From Xanthoparmelia taractica (lineage: Eukaryota > Ascomycota > Lecanoromycetes > Lecanorales > Parmeliaceae), in the NCBI GenBank assembly GCA_033085395.1, contig JANQBS010000174.1, positions 1 through 64,000 of the forward strand: a stretch of 64,000 nt of DNA. Reading direction: 5' to 3'. The notes below the pieces were generated by a model. It was given only the letters and a program-made list of their open reading frames with translations. It made no database searches and was not told the DNA's origin. The position numbers were made by a program, and so were the translations under genes. Below are positions 56,048 to 64,000 of this stretch, piece by piece (position 1 is the first letter of the stretch; every line of letters starts with the position of its first letter).

Positions 56048-56458
56048 TCAGAAAGCGAAATACCAGACGGATAAGGCAACCCCGAGAAGCAGTAAACCGA
56101 TTGGAAGCGAGGAGGAGTCCACAAAAGCACGAACTGTAGGCTTTTCCGGCTTGGGCCCAACGTCCTCTGGTGCGACCCTCCCCGAAGCTCCTTTGGCACC
56201 TGCATTAGATGGATTTGCAGTAGTCTCAGTCGGAAACACCATCTTCCCTTCTGGCAATTGGCTGCGGCGAAGGAATACATCCGGCAGAGATGGAGCACTG
56301 ATCTCAGACTGGACTGCTGCTCGCGTTTCTGATTTACCACGACCCCGAGAGGATCCTGGTGGCACTCCGTCTTCATTGTCAGCGGAGGTAGATTCGTACA
56401 CAGCATCACTATGCAGACGGTCGTACTCATAGCTCATTAGGGTATTTACGAAACTCAT
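56048..56458 (-). CDS. Small putative tail-anchored protein
   Basis: ORF of 136 aa from ATG 56458 (MSFVNTLMSYEYDRLHSDAV). The body is hydrophilic, rich in Ser/Pro/Glu/Gly with a basic patch (SRGRGKSETRA). The last 21 residues are a single hydrophobic helix (SLPIGLLLLGVALSVWYFAF) ending at the stop, the arrangement of a C-tail-anchored membrane protein. No family recognised. A single clean exon with plausible composition supports it, but length and isolation leave doubt. Confidence 0.5.
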   Translation of the reverse strand: MSFVNTLMSYEYDRLHSDAVYESTSADNEDGVPPGSSRGRGKSETRAAVQSEISAPSLPDVFLRRSQLPEGKMVFPTETTANPSNAGAKGASGRVAPEDVGPKPEKPTVRAFVDSSSLPIGLLLLGVALSVWYFAF

Positions 56459-56546
56459 GGCGGTCGATACCAGAAAAGAGATGGAATTTGCTGAAGTTGG
56501 TCCGCCGAATTATCGGTCCGCGTGCCGAATATAGACTATAGACTCC

Positions 56547-56562
56547 GGGGGGGGGGGGGGGG
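56547..56562. repeat. Homopolymer G16
   Basis: Uninterrupted run of 16 G on the + strand; length may be affected by sequencing. Confidence 0.9.
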
Positions 56563-56944
56563 TCGGGGTGTTAATCAAGGAGGTAGCTGGTCTTTAACAC
56601 CCTTCTAGGCTGATTTCATCATTTTTCTCAGCTTCTTATCGAGGCATCATAGGTTGATTAAAAGTGTACTCAATTCAAGGTTCCCTTTGAAGGGGGTAAA
56701 GAGAGATGGATGAGGCTGACAGGTCCCATGATCAGGTGGGTACGGGGCAGCCAATCGCAATTCTTACTTAGTTTGCGTACGATTAAGGTATTGTATATCA
56801 CACTTCATGCCACATACATGCAAAGCTTAGGTAGATAGCCAGATCAATGAGCTGTGTTTTGATAAAGTATTCACCTTAGGCTCGGCTGATTCGTTTTAGC
56901 GTTCACACGCTAATTCTTCAGAGGAAAGGGCCTACCTTGCTCGG

Positions 56945-57180
56945 CAAACCAAAAAATACCAAAAATACCAAAAATATATACAAAATATACAAAATATACA
57001 AGTAGAGTTAATTACGTTAAATTTACACACTTAATCTATATTTCTATAATTTTAGTGAAACACTCCAAACAGCTTAAAGCTGTTATCTATACTTTTAAAA
57101 AGTTATAATGGAGTTTTGGATAATGTTTAAAACGAGTATTATCCTTAAAATAAAATTCGAAAGTTACATGATGCACGGAA
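56945..57180. repeat. AT-rich patch with AAAATAC units
   Basis: Starts with several (C)AAAAATAC / ACAAAATAT units and continues very AT-rich to about 57180. No ORF. It resembles mutated transposon sequence in composition, but no ends were found. Confidence 0.6.
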
Positions 57181-57452
57181 TACGAGTACAATGGATCCCC
57201 CTCAACTCTTCGTAGAATATACTTCGTAGGCCGTCAATGCCTGTGAAGTCCCTTAAGGGTATTCAGTATAACTTGATCAATCATTCCAATCAATCAATCA
57301 AGCAAGCAAGCAGGCAAGCCCCTCGACCAGATTCGTTTTATTCTACTTATCTGCAATGCGAACCTGGCCAATACAAGAACCTTGACAATAGTCGAGCCCA
57401 GGCCGAGAAGTCTGCAGCTTCATTCGGCTATTCCTTGGTTGTTCTCGTAGCT

Positions 57453-57541
57453 TAGCGACTACGGCATCTGTAATGCTAGGAGTTTGACCACTACGGCTTA
57501 CATGTGTAAGTAGGCAGGTAAACAAACAGCCGAGCAAGTAA
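57453..57541. repeat. Second dispersed repeat, copy B
   Basis: Partner of 46554-46640; see shared blocks there, including the identical 14-bp AACAGCCGAGCAAG. Confidence 0.5.
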
Positions 57542-59254
57542 AAGTTCCATAGAGTAAAAGCCATCACCTCGGCTATCCCAGAGTCATGCAATGAATGACG
57601 TGAAACGCTTGCGTTGACAACAGTGTGCCAATCAGAAAAATGCCTCGAGGCTTTTGTTTTCCCGTAAACCCTTTTCAACGTCGACACCTTCCCCAGGAAC
57701 TCTGCCATAGCTGTGAGAAGAGAGACCTGTTCTGCTCTCAAGCCTACTGACATTTGACGAAAGCTGCTCCGTCTTCTCCACTCCCGGAGCTGTACCCCCT
57801 TTGCTCTAATCATCCACAAGAAAAGGGCTTGATTTTTACCTCCCGTGCCGTTAGCGATGCCTTTTCCATGAGTCTCAACCTCGTACCCGAGGTGGATAAG
57901 GGGGCACGAAATTACGTATACATCAACTGTAGCAGTGTGTATACGAGCGTGAACAGGGGGAAAGTGGAAAGTCTGACACGAATCTCCAAGGAGGAGGTAT
58001 CGCCACTACTGTGCCGCCTGTTCTGTGAAACAAATTTTTTTTCTGTCAGCTCCATTATCTTGGCTTGAGGTTCGCTTGATGTTGGCCTTAAAGTCTCTAC
58101 TTCTAGCTCCCGCTTGTAGGGGCCAAAAATTCCAGAAGAACACCGTGCATCAATCGCCTGTCAATGTACTAAGCTTTCAGCCAGTCTCAATGAAAAGTCG
58201 TAAAGTACTTTATGGAATGTTTGGCTTCAGACCGTTGAGTCAAATGCCGCCGCCATCCCCATCATCTTCGGTATTGACAGCTAATAAGTTGGATGTGGAC
58301 AATGAGTAATCAATCGCCAGGTAGTGAGGTGAACTTACACGTTCTTATCGTGGACTTACTGAGTCAGGCGTCCAGCACCAAAACGTGATGGAATTGCGAT
58401 GTAGCAATAACTTACTACTATCTATTAAGCAGAGGAATTCCTCCTTGCGCCAAATACAAACAAATTAAGCGGGACAACGCGGTCCAATGACAGGAGTCTT
58501 GGGAGTGGATGTTTCATATCGGTTCCTGCATATTGTTGACATGGGGAGATGAGAAGATGAAAAGATACTTCGTAGAGGCTTGAGGCGGGAAAGATCAGCT
58601 CCTTCAGGGGGTGGTATGATTGCTACTGGCCTGCCTTACCCGATTCATGAGACTAGCCGCCCAGCATTCTCCTTTTTCAGCTTCACCTTACCCTTCCAAC
58701 TACTTGACTTTTTGCTCTGCCACTTTAATGTTCCATCCACCTTCTACCCTTTCAGATGCGCCATTCTTCACTATTCTTCTTAGCCGCCCAGACTAATCTC
58801 CTGATTACTTGGAGGAATTCGAAAGAATCAGAGAAATCATGGACGGTTTTCTTCCCTCCTCTCAACCCTTCCCTTTCATCTTGGCCAGTCTCAGAATAAG
58901 TAACATACGCAAGTGGCATCTGCCCTGGATTCGACATCAAGCGTGTCAGCCTCAGCATCACCGGCGAATTCCATAGTGGCACGGTAGGCTACATGCCGTT
59001 GCCATCTGCAAGCCCAACCTTTCTTGCCTGCAGCAGTGAATCTATTTCCGACTTATCATTACTTAAAACACGCACTTATAGCATTTGACCTAGGTGGAAT
59101 GAGACCGAGATCATCACCCCCTCTGGCCTTCCTACGTGAAATTGTCCATTAGATGGACCTATAATCCCTTTGCCAGCATATTCTCGTTACAATACCTGAA
59201 ATGCTCTCGTGTCGCTGACTTCCTTTAACCGGATCTTGTGGTTGACGGTCTCCT

Positions 59255-62200
59255 ATGTCGATCTTCCGTTATTGCATGCGTTGGGGGATATTCTGGGCCA
59301 CGTTGGTAAATTTCGCTACAGCTGGTAAGTCACTGATCTCCTTTTTCGCTTGATAGCGGGAAGGTGCTGGATATGTTGCTTAGCTCTTACACTGGCCATA
59401 ATGCCTGAGTTGTTTCTCCATGTGTAGAGATCTATTCTACGGCTTCACGACGGCTAATTTCGTTGCTGCACATGCAGAAAGATTTTCAGAAAATGAAGTC
59501 CACCCTCGCTTTCTGAACATATCTGGTTCACTGTCTCCAGCGTCGTCTTCGTCGCTTGACTCGGCATCGACTCTGCTCCCCCAAGCACCAGCAGACTACT
59601 GCGGCCTCTGCATTATAGAGGCCCCCGGCGGCATTCGTCTGGTATATTGGGTAAGTAGATCTTCGCAAAACTTCTTTTTCTTCCTGTTCCGGACCACTTT
59701 CCAAGTCGCAAGACATGTTTCGAGAGCAACGAATTCTACATACCCTCAATGAATATTTGATTGTTAGGGACTTTGGACTTGGATAGTGTCCGTTCAATGA
59801 AAAAGAGACCTGGATAATCTTTTGGGTTGTTTCATTTCTTTGCATTTGGCCCTGAAAGAAGAAACACTAACCCGGACTTTGTTGTAGGAACCTGACGAGG
59901 TGGAAGTTCAGGCCAATGTCACTGCAAACTCAAATGAGCCGTACACAGTAGTCGATAATGGGTTCACATAGTAAGCGAGCAGAAGGATCTTCTTCATGTC
60001 AATGCAGCTGATTCTCGCCAAGCACTTCTCCGTCGGTATACGTGATATATAGCGAGCTGCAGGCAACGGTGTCAGCGACAGGCACCTGCGACTCGTCAGC
60101 GTCCGGAGATCCCGTGGGGCCATCTTATGCAGCGAAGACAATTGGGTATTCTTCGCGTTTTCTTGCTTACGGGACCGTCGCCAACCCGGGGCCCAACTGC
60201 GACGAGCAGAACATCCCGGGGGGATTTCACACCATCGATTTCAGCGAGCTCTATTACACGCCTATTGTTACGAGTACAGTCTACAAAGCAGGCTGTCCTC
60301 CTTATGCGAACCCGCGTCTGTCTTTACCCGCGGAACTAACCAATGTCGACCCTGCGTGGAAGACATGCCAACCTCTTTTCTATGGAGCTTTTGATCCACC
60401 AAGCGTCTTGACCAAGGCCAGTCGTCTTGCTCCCGCTCAAGTCGATCCTGCATCAGTCACACCCACTCCGCTTCCTGCCCCAGCTGTGCCTGCCGTAGCT
60501 CAGGCAACACCGGCTGCTCAAACTCCTGCTGCAACACCAGCGCCAAACAACGATGGGCCAAATGCAGCAGCAGTTGACCCACCAGCATCTGTCATTGGCA
60601 CCAATGACGGAATCTTGTCGAATGGGAATACTGATGAGGTAGTGGCAACACCCGCGGCTTCACCAAAGTATAGTGATCCGAACTCGCAGCAAGCCGGTGT
60701 GAACAAGGATGATCCGAGCGGCCATTTGATTGCGCCTCCAGCAGCCGTCATAGTCAACTCTCCGGCTCAAACTCCGGCGTCTGAGATGAGTTCGAAGAAT
60801 GCGGCTGCTGCCAGTGGTGATCCAAGCGGCCAGGTGATTCAGCCTGCTCCTGCAGTGGTGGCCGAATCTCCAGTTCAGAATCTATCGCCTGGGACTGACC
60901 CGAACTCGCAGAAAGAATCGGGTGGCAAGGAAGACCCAAGTGGCCACGTGAAAGAGCCTGCTGCAGCAGTCATAGTCAATTCTCCGGTTCAATCCCCGGC
61001 GCCTGTGGCTAACGTCGTCGTTGCCCAAGGTACTACGCTGACGGAAAACGGCCCTCCAGCGAGCATTGGTGGCAAAGCTGCCGTTTATTCCTCAGGCTCT
61101 GTTTATGTGGATTCGACTCCAGTGGCTGTTCCTACCCCGGCGCCAATCCCTCCAGCCAAGGCTGTCGTTGCTCAAGGCCAGACGCTTTCCGAAGGTGGAC
61201 CTTCAGCCAATGTCGGCGGAAAGGCTGCAGTGTACTCCGCAGGCTCCATTTACCTAGACTCATCGACTCCGGTTGCCGTCCCTAAAGCCGAGGACAACAA
61301 CGTGGTGGTTGCCCAAGGTCAGACACTTACCGAAAACGGTCCAACTGCCAGCATCCGTGGGAAGGCGGCCGTGTACTCTGCCGGCTCCGTCTACTACGAC
61401 TCGACTCCTATACCGATTCCCAAGGCTACTCCGACAAACGTAGTCGTTGCCCAAGGCCAGACGCTTTCCGAAAATGGCCTTTCCGCAGTCGTTGGTGGGA
61501 AGACGGCGCTTTACAAGGCAGGTTCAGTCTACTACGACTCGACTCCAGTTGCGGTTCCCACACCGGTGCAAGGTCAACAAATCCCTCCGCCGGTCGTTGC
61601 GGCTGGGGTAACATTCGCGCCAACGGTACAGAATCCCTCCCCAGTCGTTGCAAATGGAATCACGTTTGCGCCAGCGGTGGAGAAGGGCTCTCCCGCGGTC
61701 GCAGGCGGTATCACATTTGCAGCAATAGCACAACCCGTTCCGGAAAACACCCGTGAGCCTGTCGTGGCTGGTGGCATAACTTTCCAACCTAGCCATGTTC
61801 AACCACCAAACGCTGTAAACCTAGAGACGCCAGCACCACTTTCTGTGGGTAATAACCCCGTGCTGAAAGCCGCGAATGGTGGCTTGATCGTAGCCGGGAG
61901 TACGATAGCTCAGGGAAGCACGACCAGCCTGCTTGGGCATGTGATCGCGGCGAACTCCGACAACGTGGTTGTGGATGGTACAACCCACTCCTTAGCACCT
62001 GTCACTGCCTATCCTGTTGAGACACCGACAGTGACACCGCTTGAGATAGCCAATCGCCCCGTACTGAAAGCTGCAAATGGCGACCTGGTCGTAGCAGGCA
62101 GCACAGTGTCTCAAGGGAGCACGACTAGCTTGCTCGGTCATGCTATCTCTGTCGGCGTCGACAACGTCGTTCTAGACGGTACGACTCGTGCGTTTGGGCC

Positions 62201-63059
62201 CGTTACTGCACATCCTCTTGAGACACCAGCTCCGCTCGAGATTGCCAACCAGCCCGTAATCAAAGCTGCGAACGGCGCATTGGTCATTGCAGGTACTACA
62301 ATACCGCAGGGTAGTCAGACTAGTCTGCTCGGACACGTCATCTCGGTGGGCGCCAGTAACGTCGTCGAAGACGGTAAAACCCTCACTTTCGCAACCAACA
62401 CTGAAGCCACTGGGCAACGATCCGTCCCGAGTCTTCTATACGGGTCATCCGATGTAGTAACAACCCTCATCCCAGGCGCCACATACTCATCCAACGGCCA
62501 CATCACCACCTACACAGGATCCACCCCCTCCGGTTTCACACAAGCGACATCAAGCGTCATCGGCACCACGAATATACCCCTACTAGCATCCGCTCTGCCG
62601 GACCAGGTCTTCATCGAAGCATCAGCGTCCGCGACACCAGAACAGCTCTTTGTCGAAGCATCATCATCATCATCATCATCATCATCAGCCGTGGAGTACG
62701 TACAGAACGGCAAAACCGCAACGGCAGCCGCGCCAAGCAATGTCCCTCTCGGCGGTCTGATCCTGGCCGGTCTCGACGCCGCACCTACGAATACGTCGGT
62801 ATTACCATCTATCGTTTTCGTAAACGGCACCGTGGGTTCTTCGACCTCAACGTCTTCGGCCCTAATGCCTTCGGCCCCAACGTCTTCGGTTGCAAGTCCT
62901 CCGAGTTCGACGCCAGAGCTTGGGAGCAAGGCGTCGCCGTCTAAGCCTGTTCATGGGACAGGGTCCAGGGTGATGAGCAGCTGTTGGTTAATGGCTTTGG
63001 TGAAGTACTTGATGGTGTTTGGGTACATAAGTGGCATTGCGGTAATGATATACCATTAA
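59255..63059 (+). CDS. Secreted modular repeat protein, probable GPI-anchored cell-wall protein
   Basis: Exons 59255-59324, 59430-59650, 59888-59970 and 60023-63059 give 1136 aa; introns are 105, 237 and 52 nt. Exon 1 is a signal peptide (MSIFRYCMRWGIFWATLVN). The N-terminal domain has paired Cys (DYCGLC, GTC, NCDEQ, GCPPY, KTC) and ends near 60400. Then come repeats: three DPSGH / AAVIVNSPVQ units (60670-61005); four units with VVAQGQTL..NG ... GGKAAVYSAGSVYYDSTP (61015-61560); four VVAxGITFAP units (61590-61795); three ~55-residue PVLKAANG..VAGSTI.QGSTTSLLG units (61855-62395); and a Ser run. The last ~25 residues are hydrophobic, consistent with a GPI signal. Likely surface protein or adhesin by architecture; no enzymatic motif seen. 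Confidence 0.8.
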
Positions 63060-64000
63060 TATTTTGTGCGTGTGAGGAAAGTCAGTCTAGCTTCGTGTAT
63101 ATATCTTACAGTCAAGAATAGAATTTAGAGATGAGCAAACACCCAGGGCGACCGATACTGCAACGTTGCGCTACTGCAAGCCATATGCATGTCGCAGGGT
63201 AGGGTAGGGCAGGGTAGGTTGGTACGAGGTTACAGGTCAAAAATTCGCGACAATCCCGTTACGAGCCAATCAAATTTCATACGGAGAATCATGGAAATTT
63301 TCCATGTTTGTTTGCATATCTGCGGTAAATTCCAGTAGCGTGCTACTGAAACTGGTGTCGAGGTACCTTGGGGTACATGGCAGCAAATCCAGCAACTACC
63401 GTATCCTCCCCCCAACTTGTCGAATACTGGAAGCTAGGGCATCCCTGTTACCACCAGAATAGCTGGGTTTTCACTGCGTAGCATCGAATTAAGCTACTCT
63501 TTGCGGTCCAGAGCTTTGATGTCCAGAGCGTTGTTGTAAGCCAGCCATAGCAATACTCGACACTTAATCGCGTTGGCTTTATGGCCCTCGTATTCGCTTG
63601 TAGTTGCGTGCGGTGGCCGCCAATTTGGAATTTGCCATTCATCAAAAGTATGGCAAATATATGCAGAGATATTCATAAGACGTTAGATAGCGGGACCGAT
63701 TCAGTCACTTGTACTCGTACGGTCTTGTTCGTCAGAGTCGGCTCCCTTACCATGTTTGTCAGTGACGCCATTCTCTGAACCGTTGGTTTGGAGACTTTCT
63801 GGTTCCGACATGATGAAGGCTTTCAGACATGTAATTCTGTTTCCCGCTTCGTATGTGCCTAAGAGCGATCCGATTTGCCTTGTGGCAGGCAGCTTCGCTG
63901 CATTCCCGTTTGCCTTACCGTCATCACTGCTGGTCGAGATGCTTACTTTAACATTCATATCGCTTGAGATTGACGACTGGTCTACAAGGTCTGACTCGCG
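63060..64000. other. Downstream region to window end
   Basis: A GGGTA/GGGCA run lies near 63196-63220. A - strand frame at 63701-63958 (Ser/Asp/Gly-rich, 85 codons) may belong to a gene cut by the window edge, but this cannot be judged here. Confidence 0.45.

Larger units (their letters stand above)
56459..59254. other. Long gene-poor region
   Basis: 2.8 kb with a G16 run (56547-56562), an AT-rich patch (56945-57180) and repeat copy B (57453-57541). A - strand frame at 57343-57819 is open for 158 codons but lacks family resemblance. The 3' end is the promoter of the repeat protein. Confidence 0.5.

Noticed and set aside
57343..57819. 158-codon - strand frame
   Set aside because: No recognisable family, no ordered hydrophobic or domain pattern, overlaps a dispersed repeat; insufficient support.
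63196..63220. GGGTA-type run as telomere
   Set aside because: Short, irregular and internal; not TTAGGG; more likely a microsatellite.
1..64000. tRNA, rRNA, snRNA genes or CRISPR arrays
   Set aside because: No cloverleaf-type B-box context, rRNA core or regularly spaced repeats were recognised by eye; a covariance-model scan would be decisive. CRISPR is not expected in a fungus.

Overview
The window looks like nuclear DNA of a filamentous ascomycete (Pezizomycotina). Most genes are cut by short GT..AG introns, mostly 50-90 nt and often with a CTAAC/CTGAC-like branch site. The conserved proteins are eukaryotic housekeeping proteins with fungal signatures, and gene spacing is typical of a moulds-type genome of about 50% GC. 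I cannot fix the class from sequence alone. I found no bacterial, plasmid or viral features.

Left half (about 1.3-29.7 kb): a dense housekeeping block. In order: a hypothetical NLS-bearing protein (-), a 95-aa small protein (-), pyruvate carboxylase (-), clathrin heavy chain in six exons (-), a decayed alpha/beta-hydrolase (+), an INSIG-family ER protein (-), mitochondrial ribosomal protein bL34m (+), eIF2-gamma (-), the tri-snRNP USP-like protein Sad1 (+), the SSU-processome WD protein Utp13 (-) and methionine aminopeptidase 2 in seven exons (-). Exon structures were rebuilt by hand from splice motifs, reading phase and family conservation.

Middle (about 29.7-42.5 kb): a gene-poor island of debris. 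It holds a dispersed repeat that begins at the MetAP2 start codon and has a second copy at 42.2 kb, a C-terminal fragment of a membrane protein, the first ~88 codons of a squalene-hopene-type cyclase, a CYP52-like P450 pseudogene, a TTTCGG hexamer array, a 677-bp AT-rich element with near-perfect 35-bp terminal inverted repeats, a small multi-pass membrane protein, and an EST1/SMG7-like relic running in frame into a membrane-protein gene.

Right half (about 42.5-64 kb): a membrane protein of unknown function, the G-patch splicing factor Spp2, then a decayed oxidative gene group. That group is a secreted FAD/berberine-bridge-type oxidase broken by a 100-bp insertion with a 5-bp target duplication, a P450 with a 6-nt microexon and a broken C-terminus, and a divergently placed P450 pseudogene. 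After a tail-anchored small protein and a long empty stretch comes an 1136-aa secreted, probably GPI-anchored, modular repeat protein.

The picture is stable core genes flanking stretches where terpenoid or secondary-metabolism-type genes (cyclase, three P450s, FAD oxidase, hydrolase) have been inactivated by frameshifts, insertions and transitions. I saw no intact new enzymatic system. The most unusual items are the small TG..CA insertion, the TIR element, the repeat at the MetAP2 start, the EST1-membrane fusion, the stopless 87-nt introns (one splits the biotin domain of pyruvate carboxylase), and the 6-nt P450 exon.
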